Positions 1 through 6,086 of a stretch of DNA of 8,912 nt are shown in pieces (position 1 is the stretch's first letter; each line of letters begins with the position of its first letter). The translations under genes were made by a program, and so were the position numbers. The stretch is from Gemmatimonadota bacterium (GTDB lineage: Bacteria > Gemmatimonadota > Gemmatimonadetes > Gemmatimonadales > GWC2-71-9): positions 1 through 8,912 of the forward strand of contig JAOUDR010000088.1 in NCBI GenBank assembly GCA_029859185.1, given 5' to 3'. A model generated the notes under the pieces. That model saw nothing but the letters and a program-made list of their open reading frames with translations, made no database searches and was not told where the DNA came from.

Positions 1-1132
1 GCACCTCGATCACCCGACCTTCGTTCGCCGAGACGATCAGCCAGTTCCCGTTCGGGAGTCGCTCGTGATTGCCCATGGTATCGGAGAAGTACTTCGGGCC
101 GCTGTTGCCAAGCGGCAAGGACAGCTCGTTGGTCCGGGGATCGACGGCGACGATGTGGGATAGTTGACGATTACGGTTGTTGTTGAAGACCGTGATCGTC
201 CCGTCCGCCTGCCAGTCGGGGTCGTGTTGCTGCCGCCAGGGCCCCTGCAGCACCCACAAGACCCGGTACGTCTCCCGGTCGATCACGGCGACCATGTCGA
301 GATTGCGCAGACTGATGAGGAGGTCGCCTGCCTTGAACTGCGGAAACGCGTCGGCGAGCGCCGCCGGAAGGGGCTCGATGTCATTGGGATGGAAGATGTC
401 CCATACCTCCCCAGCTGCCGCGCCACGTCGAAACGCGAATCCCTCGGGCGTGGCCATCAGCAGGCCGGACACGGGATAGGGCAAGATCACGTCATCAACG
501 AGGTCGATGGCTTCGAGGGCTTCGCCGGTGCTCTCGCTGAAGCGCAGCATGACCTGGTCGTGCGATCCGCCCCACTTCACCGAGCGCCAGGTCCAGTACC
601 CCCCTGCTTCATCGGCCTGAATGACGTGGTGGTAGACCTGATCCGGAATCGCCCAGATCGCGTCGCCGCACCCGTCGATGCGAGCCAAGCCGGGCTCGCT
701 GTTGAAGGCGACGAGGGCCGAGCCGTCCGTCAGCACCTTGGTCCCGTGCGGCGACTCCCAGGTCTTGCCGCCGGGAATGAGACGAGCGTGTTCGACCGGC
801 CAGCTGTGGAGGAGCGTACCGTCCTCTGCGATCAAGTCAATCACGTACCGCACGCCTTCCGGATTGAGCCGCGTCACCGCCAGCATTCCGGGAGCTATCG
901 CCTCCCGATCGGAGATGACGTAGGACTGGTCGGGCACGTGCGGTGCCCGTCTGCTGTAGGAACCCTGCGGCATGTCCCGCCCGGTGGCACGAAGCGACGT
1001 CACCAGTTGACGCACCCGCATGACCTTCTGCCATACGAAGAGATCCCGGTGGACGGTGATGAGCCCAGCCACGTACATCAGCAGAGACAGCAGCAGCAAT
1101 CCCGAGACGATCGACACGAGTTTCGCCTTCAC
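1..1132 (-). CDS. Arylsulfotransferase (ASST)-family protein, C-terminus outside window
   Basis: Reading the minus strand from GTG at 1132 gives 377 codons open to the window edge, so the C-terminus is missing. Residues about 5-27 are one hydrophobic segment (SIVSGLLLLSLLMYVAGLI), a signal anchor that would place the rest in the periplasm. From about residue 80 the protein shows the repeated blade pattern of ASST beta-propellers: a 'D-G-T-L-L-H-S-W-P' strand, 'PHGTKVLTDGS' (128-138), 'LARIDGCGDAIW' (149-160) followed by 'YHHVIQADEAGG' (167-178), and near the edge 'GNHERLPNGNWLI'. ASST enzymes move sulfate between phenolic compounds through a histidine. Several histidines are present (129, 168, 169, 191), but I cannot say which is catalytic. 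The GTG start is chosen because GGAGGA lies 5 bases upstream; an in-frame ATG at 1147 has no such site. The family call is good; the substrate is unknown. Confidence 0.8.
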   Translation of the reverse strand, partial: MKAKLVSIVSGLLLLSLLMYVAGLITVHRDLFVWQKVMRVRQLVTSLRATGRDMPQGSYSRRAPHVPDQSYVISDREAIAPGMLAVTRLNPEGVRYVIDLIAEDGTLLHSWPVEHARLIPGGKTWESPHGTKVLTDGSALVAFNSEPGLARIDGCGDAIWAIPDQVYHHVIQADEAGGYWTWRSVKWGGSHDQVMLRFSESTGEALEAIDLVDDVILPYPVSGLLMATPEGFAFRRGAAAGEVWDIFHPNDIEPLPAALADAFPQFKAGDLLISLRNLDMVAVIDRETYRVLWVLQGPWRQQHDPDWQADGTITVFNNNRNRQLSHIVAVDPRTNELSLPLGNSGPKYFSDTMGNHERLPNGNWLIVSANEGRVIEV

Positions 1133-1317
1133 GACGTTCCTCCACATACGCGACCAGTCCACGGCGCTCCCAAGGCTTCCGACGCAGCGGGCCGAAGACC
1201 CGGACTCGGCCGCAGCAAAGTCGGTGCCACATCACCGGGGCGCCGCCCAGCTATCGGCGCGGAGAGATGCCACGCGTTCACCGGGTGGCGTTCCGGGACC
1301 GCAAGCGCTTCCCCCTG
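1133..1317. other. Non-coding gap upstream of the ASST gene
   Basis: No ORF here has recognisable protein character on either strand; the long plus-strand frames crossing it are GC-driven shadows. The only structure seen is a short inverted repeat, GGCCGA (1190-1195) with TCGGCC (1206-1211), separated by 10 bases and with no T-run, so it is not a convincing terminator. The promoter for the ASST gene should lie here, but I see no clear -35/-10 pair. Confidence 0.5.
1138..1143 (-). promoter_or_regulatory. Shine-Dalgarno site deciding the GTG start of the ASST gene
   Basis: The minus strand reads GGAGGA five bases before GTG at 1132. The competing in-frame ATG (1145-1147) precedes this site and would place it inside the coding region, so GTG is the better start. 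Confidence 0.6.
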
Positions 1318-1512
1318 CTACCCGTCGCAGTCTGCAAAGGCATTGAAGAAGTCCGGCGCGAGCTGTTCGGGGGAGTGCTCAGGCATGTTCTTGCCCATCG
1401 CACGAAGCGACACGGCCATACGGACCACGCGAGCAAACGTGCGGCAGAGGGGGAGGTCCCGATAGGCGGTCAGCAGGCCCACGCCCAATGCCGCGACAAA
1501 GACGATCAGCAG
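1318..1512 (-). pseudogene. Remnant N-terminus of a second ASST-family gene
   Basis: A minus-strand frame bounded by TGA (1513-1515) and TAG (1318-1320) encodes 64 residues. Its first 44 residues align without gaps to residues 12-55 of the neighbouring ASST protein, with 17 identities by hand count. They share a hydrophobic segment, then 'RDL', then 'SLRA.G..MP'. After that the two diverge ('EHSPEQLAPDFF' here) and the frame stops, so the propeller is absent. The upstream stop falls where about 11 further N-terminal residues would be. A second in-frame stop (TAG) lies a few codons further upstream, and no ATG or Shine-Dalgarno site serves the frame. The simplest reading is a tandem duplicate that lost its start and its catalytic part. 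Alternatively it could be a small membrane protein begun at a rare start (CTG at 1512 or GTG inside the hydrophobic segment). Confidence 0.55.
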
Positions 1513-1616
1513 TCAGGACCGGTGGGAGCCACTCTATCGAGCGTGGGCAGCCCGCACCGCACGGCCATCGCGCCGCTGGTCCCGACCCTGTGCGGCCCGT
1601 CACCCCCGCGGCTCTC
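1513..1616. other. Short non-coding stretch downstream of the metalloprotease
   Basis: This stretch separates the metalloprotease stop (TAG, 1617-1619) from the ASST remnant. No clear intrinsic terminator is seen; the only complementarity is CCGCAC with GTGCGG on the minus strand, with a long loop between them. It may contain the eroded 5' end of the remnant gene. Confidence 0.4.
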
Positions 1617-2807
1617 CTATCGAGTCCCGACGCCCGGTTGCGCTTCCCAGCCCGGCCACGCGGCCGGCGCATCCAGTAGCACCACTGCCGGTAGCCCGGC
1701 CACGGTCTCCCGCCGCACGGCCCACCGCCGTCCGTCCCGTCCCCACGTGCGCTCGAGCATCGCGGCGAACTTCTCGGCCGCCTGCGCCGTCTCCCAGACC
1801 GACCACCACACGAGCGCGTCGCCCGCGGTGTGACGGTACACGGCAAACCGGTCACCCTCCCAGCCGAGCGCCCCGGCGCTCGCCAGTGACTCGCTGCCCG
1901 TAAGCTCCCACAGGATGATCCGGGTCTCGAACTGTCCCCACGTGTCCTCGTAGAGCAGGTCGCCGGCGTGCGGCGCGGGGCCGAACCGCAGGGTCACGGG
2001 TGCATCCCCGTCCTGGTAGCGACTGGTGTAGAGGATCTGCTCGGTGGACTGCGGCATGCGCGGCCCGAACGGCAGCGTGTCGGGATAGGTTTCGTCGAAC
2101 CACCGCATGAAATCAGCGCCCGCGAGGTACGGGAACAGCAATCCCTCCCGCAGGATCAGCGGCGCGCCCGCGAAGACGGGCATGCGTTCCTGCTCGTCCC
2201 GAATCATGGAGCGCACGTCCCCCCAGAAGCTGCCCAGCTCGCGCAGCCGCTCCTCGTCGAACATCGCGGTGAGCGACGCGAGCGTGGCCTGCCCTTCCAG
2301 GACCGCCTGCGCCGCCATCTGCCGATCGTTCTCCTGCCGTAATCCCAGGAGGGAATCCAGCGGCATGTACTGCCCCTGGAGCGCGTGGACCAATTCGTGG
2401 GCCAGCACCAGTCGGATCTGTGCGGGGTCGGCTCCCTCGACGACGTACAGCGTCACGGAGTCGGGGTCGTAGTACCCCACGACCTGCTCGGCCAATACCG
2501 CGAGCAGCACCGCCCGCAGATCGAGCGTGTCGGGGATCAGGCCGAACAGTCGGTACGCGGTGGCGATGTCGGCCATCGTCTCGGCCGGGTACTCCTCGTC
2601 GAGCCGGCCGATGAGATAGCGCTCCACCGCCGCGCGGTCGCGGACGGCAATCGCAGGCGGCTCGCGGAACGAGAGACCCACCGTTTGCTCGACACGCGGG
2701 ATCACGTCCGCGGCGAGGCGCTCGACCTCGGCGTCGGTGGAGGGGACACGGTCAGCGGCGCAGCCGACGAGGAGCGCGCAAGCGCCGAGCAGTAGGTGAC
2801 GGATCAT
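1617..2807 (-). CDS. Secreted lipoprotein zinc metalloprotease (HELVHALQ type)
   Basis: The 396-residue product begins with a short signal peptide ending in a lipobox, L-V-G-C, with the lipidated cysteine at residue 16, so it should be anchored in a membrane facing the periplasm or surface. The catalytic signature is HELVH (137-141) within 'LAHELVHALQGQ', giving two zinc-binding histidines and the general-base glutamate. 'EGQAT' (171-175) supplies a glutamate in the place expected for the third ligand of a gluzincin-like enzyme. 'GYYDP' (111-115) precedes the motif, as in other proteins carrying HELVHALQ. The C-terminal 200 residues are rich in tryptophan and I do not recognise them as a domain. 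The gene stands alone: 154 bases with repeats separate it from the upstream operon. No Shine-Dalgarno site precedes the ATG. Protease activity is well supported by the motif; the substrate is unknown. Confidence 0.78.
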   Translation of the reverse strand: MIRHLLLGACALLVGCAADRVPSTDAEVERLAADVIPRVEQTVGLSFREPPAIAVRDRAAVERYLIGRLDEEYPAETMADIATAYRLFGLIPDTLDLRAVLLAVLAEQVVGYYDPDSVTLYVVEGADPAQIRLVLAHELVHALQGQYMPLDSLLGLRQENDRQMAAQAVLEGQATLASLTAMFDEERLRELGSFWGDVRSMIRDEQERMPVFAGAPLILREGLLFPYLAGADFMRWFDETYPDTLPFGPRMPQSTEQILYTSRYQDGDAPVTLRFGPAPHAGDLLYEDTWGQFETRIILWELTGSESLASAGALGWEGDRFAVYRHTAGDALVWWSVWETAQAAEKFAAMLERTWGRDGRRWAVRRETVAGLPAVVLLDAPAAWPGWEAQPGVGTR

Positions 2808-2812
2808 GACCT

Positions 2813-2818
2813 AAAGTA
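2813..2818 (-). promoter_or_regulatory. Candidate -10 element of the metalloprotease gene (possibly leaderless)
   Basis: The minus strand reads TACTTT, a TAnnnT-type -10 hexamer, ending 5 bases before the ATG at 2807. Transcription would then begin at or next to the start codon, which agrees with the absence of a Shine-Dalgarno site. No good -35 was found, so this is tentative. Confidence 0.3.
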
Positions 2819-2835
2819 GACAGGAGGGGCGAGAC

Positions 2836-2960
2836 GGGCACGATGGGCGCGTGGGGGCGCGTGGGGGCGCGTGAGGGCACGGGGTGCAGAACGGAAACGG
2901 CGGCCTCGGTGCCCGCCGAGACCGCCCGTGACCGCCTTCGACCGCCTTCGACCGCCTCTC
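2836..2960 (+). repeat. Composite intergenic repeat, copy 1
   Basis: Two tandem arrays lie side by side. From 2836 to 2884 are about five units of the type GGGCGCGTGG (at 2845, 2855 and 2865, with degenerate units at 2836 and 2875), with a 10-base period. From 2921 to 2960 are four units beginning ACCGCC, each exactly 10 bases (accgcccgtg, accgccttcg twice, accgcctctc). A hairpin lies between them. The element fills almost the whole gap between the second DUF4097 gene and the metalloprotease and ends one base before the DUF4097 stop codon. A related element in opposite orientation is at 5958-6084. Confidence 0.7.
2899..2926 (-). terminator. Hairpin, candidate terminator of the sigma/DUF4097 operon
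   Basis: GGCGG-C-CTCGG pairs with CCGAG-A-CCGCC around a 6-base loop: two 5-bp GC-rich stems with a single C/A mismatch between them. It begins 35 bases past the stop codon of the last DUF4097 gene, and on the minus strand it is followed by the moderately T-rich GTTTCCGTTCT. There is no pure T-run, so termination may be weak or Rho-assisted. Confidence 0.4.
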
Positions 2961-2961
2961 C

Positions 2962-3786
2962 CTAGCTCGCCTTCCGCAGCTTGATCGACCCGTTCACCGT
3001 CGCCAGCTCCAGATCCCGGCCACCCGCGCCGATCGTTCCCTTGAGTGTCCGCGAGCCGAACCGGCCCTGCACGGTGATCGGGAAATCGGTCTCGATGGAC
3101 CCGTTCACGGTCTTCGCCTCGATCATGGCACCGAGGCCGTCCGGGACCTCGATCGTGATGCCGCCGTTCACCGTGTGGAACGACATCGTCCCGGTCCAGT
3201 CGGCCCGGCCGAGCGAGGCCCAGATGGATCCGTTGACCGTCGACGCTTCCGCGACGCCGCGGGTGGAGACGTTCACGTCGCCGTTCACGGTCGACGCGCG
3301 CACTTCAGCCCCTGCGTCACGGACGGACACGTCACCGTTGACCGTGTGGGCGCCGAGGCGAACGCCGTCGGGGAGCCGTACGGTCCACTCGACCTTGACG
3401 TCGTTGTCTCTGGTGTTGTTGTGGCCCCCACCCGGCAGGCACTCGTTCTCGCGGCCCTTGACCGCCGGGTAGATGGCACAAATCGTCACGCCGCCGTCGT
3501 GCGGCACCACCGCGATCTCGACGCTTGCCGGATCACTCCGCCGGCCGGACTTCCGGGCGAGCACTTCCGCCTCGGCGCCGCTCGCGGCCTCGACCCGGAT
3601 CTCACCGTTGACGCCGCGGATCTCCAGCGTCTTGCCGTTGGCAATCCGGCCCGTCCACCGGAACTCCCCGTCCTGCGTCTGCGCTGCCACACGAGGCGCG
3701 TGGGTCACCCAGCCGGACTCGAACGTCGGGTAGCCGATGGCCACCAGGCCGCCAGCCGCTGCGAGCAGTAGTTCCGTTCTCATCAT
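2962..3786 (-). CDS. Exported DUF4097 beta-solenoid protein (TVNG repeats)
   Basis: The 274-residue product begins with a hydrophobic export-signal-like stretch (residues 5-20). The body is built of short beta-strand repeats, each opening with 'VNG' followed by D, S, E or G: positions 59-61, 149-151, 167-169, 184-186, 206-208, 227-229 and 264-266, spaced about 17-22 residues. This pattern is typical of DUF4097 ('putative adhesin') proteins, predicted to fold as a right-handed beta-solenoid. Two cysteines (103 and 116) flank a non-repetitive insertion and could form a disulfide. It is the last gene of the sigma-factor operon; 15 bases separate it from the preceding stop, and AGGAAGAGGGG lies just upstream. 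Tandem ATGs at 3786 and 3783 are both possible starts, and the second has slightly better spacing. The molecular role is unknown; no catalytic motif is seen. Confidence 0.8.
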   Translation of the reverse strand: MMRTELLLAAAGGLVAIGYPTFESGWVTHAPRVAAQTQDGEFRWTGRIANGKTLEIRGVNGEIRVEAASGAEAEVLARKSGRRSDPASVEIAVVPHDGGVTICAIYPAVKGRENECLPGGGHNNTRDNDVKVEWTVRLPDGVRLGAHTVNGDVSVRDAGAEVRASTVNGDVNVSTRGVAEASTVNGSIWASLGRADWTGTMSFHTVNGGITIEVPDGLGAMIEAKTVNGSIETDFPITVQGRFGSRTLKGTIGAGGRDLELATVNGSIKLRKAS

Positions 3787-3801
3787 TGCCCCTCTTCCTG
3801 G

Positions 3802-4659
3802 TTAGCGGCTGCGAAGCCGAATCTCGCCGTCGAACGTCTCGAGCTCGACTCGCGCCGATCCGGTGCCCAGCGTGAAGCTGAACCGGCGACCCGGTCGCAC
3901 TTCCGAGATCTGGACGCGGAACGCGGGGTCGGCCTCGAAGCTGCCGTCGAACGTGGCCACCGACACGGTGGCATTGAGCCCAGTTGCCACGCCAAGCTCG
4001 ATATCTCCGTCATGGGAGGTGAGCCGGTAGCGGCCCCCATCCTGCACCGTGCCGCGGTAGACGATATCCCCGTCCACCGTGCTCAGGTCCACGTTGGTGC
4101 TCTCCACACCATCCAACGTGATATCGCCCTCCACGGTTTCGACCGTCAGGTCGCCCCGGGCCCCGGTCACGGTGACGGTTCCCTCCACGCCGCTCACCGA
4201 GATCCGGCCGCGGCCGCCCTCGAGCGAGATATCGCCCTCCACCGTGTTGAGATCGACGGCGGCACCGGCCCCGCGGACGGTGATGCCCCCCTCAACGCTC
4301 GCCACGCTCAGGTCGCCGCCGACGCCTTCCACTGTCATCTCGGTTTCGACGCCATCGAGCTCCACCGCCATGCCGCGGGGCACCGTGACCTCGTACTCGA
4401 CGAAGTTGGGCATGCCCCGGTCCCGCTCGGCCTCGATGTGAATCACCGTACCCCGGGTGGTGATCGCGATGTGGTCGCGGCTCCCATGCGTTGCGCGAAC
4501 CCGCATCGTGGCCTGATCCCCGCCCGTCACCCGCACGGTTCCCGCATGGTTGCTGAGCCGCAGCCGCGCATTCGCGGCGACCGCGAAGGTGGTGTCGGTT
4601 TGCTGCTGTTGCAGCCCAGCCAGGGCGGCAATCGCCAGCGTCGCTGTCGTGAGCATCAT
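3802..4659 (-). CDS. Exported DUF4097 beta-solenoid protein (VEGD repeats)
   Basis: The 285-residue product has an N-terminal signal peptide (about 1-16), then a glutamine run (17-20), then beta-strand repeats. The turn motif is V-E-G-(D/G/T)-(I/V), with the valine at residues 122, 140, 158 and 176: an exact 18-residue period. The turns change to V/H/F-D-G at 195, 216, 237 and 276. This is a DUF4097 solenoid like the next gene, but with acidic EG/DG turns instead of NG turns, so the two are diverged paralogues rather than a recent duplication. AGGAGG lies 6 bases before the ATG at 4659, 12 bases after the anti-sigma stop; a second ATG follows at once (4656). Its position in the operon suggests it is a target of, or partner in, the sigma-factor response. 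Its function is not known. Confidence 0.8.
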   Translation of the reverse strand: MMLTTATLAIAALAGLQQQQTDTTFAVAANARLRLSNHAGTVRVTGGDQATMRVRATHGSRDHIAITTRGTVIHIEAERDRGMPNFVEYEVTVPRGMAVELDGVETEMTVEGVGGDLSVASVEGGITVRGAGAAVDLNTVEGDISLEGGRGRISVSGVEGTVTVTGARGDLTVETVEGDITLDGVESTNVDLSTVDGDIVYRGTVQDGGRYRLTSHDGDIELGVATGLNATVSVATFDGSFEADPAFRVQISEVRPGRRFSFTLGTGSARVELETFDGEIRLRSR

Positions 4660-4671
4660 GGTGGTCCTCCT

Positions 4672-5334
4672 TCAGGACGCCGCAACCAGTGCAGCCGCGC
4701 GGCGCATCAGATTCAGTTTCTGGCGCATCGTCTCAGCGAGATGCGCGCTGAGGTAGGCGTCGTTTGGATCCGTCGCGAGCGCCTCCTGGGCCCGGGCAAT
4801 GGCTCGGTCGATGGTCTGCAGGCTCTGTTCGAGCACCCGGACCGTCGCCGGATCGAGGCGGTCCCGGTGTTCAGTCAGCACGCGCCCGAGGCTCGTGACG
4901 GCCTGATCGTACGAGGCAGCCCCGGCCGTCGCAGGGATGACGGTAGGGTCCCCCGACGGGGCCACGACCGCCACGGGCCCGGCCACCGGCGTCCCGGTGC
5001 CGCGCAAGGCCAGCGCGGCACCGCCCGCGCCGACCACGATCATCAGGGCCGCGGCCGCCGCCAGCTGTGGCATGGTGAGCGTCCAACGCCGGCCAAACGG
5101 TAGCACCCGCGCCGCGCCCCCGATCCGAGCTTCGATACCGGGCCAGAGATCGCGTGGGGGCTCCCGGTCCGCGAGCGTCCCCGCCAGGTCCCGCACGCGA
5201 CCGAGCTGCGTGACCGTTGCCCGGCAATCCGCGCACGTCTCCAGATGACGCTCGAGCGCAAGGCGCTCGTCGGCCGGGAGTTCCCCGTCCACATACTCGG
5301 ATAGCCGCGCCATCCAGGGGTGCCGATTCGTCAT
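4672..5334 (-). CDS. Membrane anti-sigma factor with HxxxCxxC zinc finger
   Basis: The 220-residue product opens with a zinc-binding anti-sigma domain: 'LSEYVDGEL' (11-19), then H30-x3-C34-x2-C37. This is the signature of ZAS / putative zinc-finger (zf-HC2) anti-sigma factors, which hold their ECF sigma factor at the membrane. One transmembrane helix spans about 90-110 (LAAAAALMIVVGAGGAALAL). The remainder (about 111-220) would be periplasmic: a flexible Pro/Gly/Val linker and a helical, probably coiled-coil, C-terminus (about 140-215). The start codon overlaps the sigma stop in ATGA, indicating translational coupling and roughly matched amounts. Release could be by regulated proteolysis or by a conformational change; the sequence does not tell which. 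Confidence 0.88.
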   Translation of the reverse strand: MTNRHPWMARLSEYVDGELPADERLALERHLETCADCRATVTQLGRVRDLAGTLADREPPRDLWPGIEARIGGAARVLPFGRRWTLTMPQLAAAAALMIVVGAGGAALALRGTGTPVAGPVAVVAPSGDPTVIPATAGAASYDQAVTSLGRVLTEHRDRLDPATVRVLEQSLQTIDRAIARAQEALATDPNDAYLSAHLAETMRQKLNLMRRAAALVAAS

Positions 5335-5915
5335 GGTCCTATCCGATCCTCTGTCTGCGGTTCCAGGTGCGATCGCAACAGCATGCGCGCCCGGTGTAAC
5401 TGTGCCTTCGAGGTGCCGACCGCGATCCCGAGCGAGTCTCCGATCTCCTCATGCTTGTAGCCCTCGATGTCGTGCAGCACGAAGATCTGTCGGGCCCCGT
5501 CGGGCAGCCGCCCAATGGCGGTTTCCAGGTCCATCGCCAACTCCGGCCTCGTCCCGCGGCTCGCGCGGCGTTCCAGCGCGTCTTCCGTCGGATCGTGACG
5601 CGCCAGATCCCGGCCCCGCCGGGCGCGCTGCGAGAGCAGCAGGTTGACCGCGAGCCGGTGCAGCCACGTCCCGAAGGCCGCCTCTCCGCGAAAGCTCCCC
5701 AGCTTCTCCCACGCCCGAACGAAGACATCCTGGGTCGCCTCCTCTGCCGTTTCCGGGCCCATCATGCGACGGGCCAGGCTGAACACCCGCGACACGTGCG
5801 CCCGGTACAGCCGCTCGAAGGCCTGCGTATCCCCGCTCTGCGCGAGGGCCACATCCACGGCATCGTCCGGCACGGCCCGTTTCGGGCTATCCACGGCGGG
5901 GGTCGGGTCGTCCAT
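5331..5915 (-). CDS. ECF (RpoE-like) sigma-70 family RNA polymerase sigma factor
   Basis: The 194-residue product has the two conserved blocks of extracytoplasmic-function sigma factors. Region 2 (about 33-100) carries 'FERLYRAHVSRVFSLARR', 'ATQDVFVRAWEKL' and 'FGTWLHRLAVNLL'. Region 4 (about 136-185) carries 'LPDGARQIFVLHDIEGYKHEEIG' split across a helix-turn-helix ending 'SKAQLHRAR'. There is no region 3, as usual for the group. It is the first gene of a four-gene operon, and its stop overlaps the anti-sigma start by 4 bases. No Shine-Dalgarno site lies before the ATG at 5915. The N-terminal 20 residues are poorly conserved in character, so a start slightly downstream cannot be excluded. 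Autoregulation is usual for such operons and is suggested here by an ECF-like promoter just upstream. Confidence 0.93.
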   Translation of the reverse strand: MDDPTPAVDSPKRAVPDDAVDVALAQSGDTQAFERLYRAHVSRVFSLARRMMGPETAEEATQDVFVRAWEKLGSFRGEAAFGTWLHRLAVNLLLSQRARRGRDLARHDPTEDALERRASRGTRPELAMDLETAIGRLPDGARQIFVLHDIEGYKHEEIGDSLGIAVGTSKAQLHRARMLLRSHLEPQTEDRIGP

Positions 5916-5922
5916 GCACCAG

Positions 5923-5952
5923 ATTGGACGAGACGGTGGGCCGGATGGTTGG
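5923..5952 (-). promoter_or_regulatory. Candidate autoregulated ECF promoter
   Basis: The minus strand carries CCAAC (5948-5952), then 17 bases, then CGTCCAAT (5923-5930), resembling the general ECF pattern GGAAC / CGTCTAA. The -10 ends 7 bases before the sigma ATG, so the mRNA would have almost no leader, which fits the missing Shine-Dalgarno site. The -35 matches at the AAC end only, so the call is weak. Confidence 0.27.
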
Positions 5953-5957
5953 AAGAG

Positions 5958-6084
5958 GGCGGACGGGGCGGACGAGGCGGTCGAAGGCGGTCAAAGGCGG
6001 ACAAGGCGGTCGATGGCGGTCAGGGCGGGCAAGGCAGACGCGCCCCGGCGTGCCCCCACGCGCCTCACGTGTCCCCACGCGCCC
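5958..6084 (-). repeat. Composite intergenic repeat, copy 2 (inverted relative to copy 1)
   Basis: On the plus strand, 5958 to about 6036 contains eight units of GGCGG(A/T)C with two or three spacer bases (9-10-base period), the last ones degenerate. About 6036-6084 contains units that read on the minus strand as GGGCGCGTGG, GGACACGTGA, GGCGCGTGGG, GGCACGCCGG, again with a 10-base period. The minus strand therefore repeats the order found on the plus strand of copy 1: GCGTGGGG-type array, spacer, ACCGCC-type array. It fills the gap between the prepilin peptidase stop and the sigma promoter region. Copy 2 is more degenerate than copy 1. Confidence 0.68.
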
Positions 6085-6086
6085 GC

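Noticed and set aside
1190..1211. Intrinsic terminator upstream of the ASST gene
   Set aside because: Only a 6-bp stem with a 10-base loop and no following T-run, and it lies upstream of a gene start rather than past a stop. Likely chance in GC-rich DNA.
164..1465. Plus-strand 433-codon open frame
   Set aside because: It lies opposite the ASST gene, has proline/arginine/histidine-rich composition with no domain, and continues through the non-coding gap. It is a GC-driven shadow.
4012..5103. Plus-strand 363-codon open frame over the DUF4097 and anti-sigma genes
   Set aside because: Antisense to strongly supported genes; its repetitive His/Arg/Asp character simply mirrors the solenoid repeats.
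5958..6084. CRISPR-like array
   Set aside because: Units are only about 10 bases, directly abutting, with no unique spacers and no cas genes.
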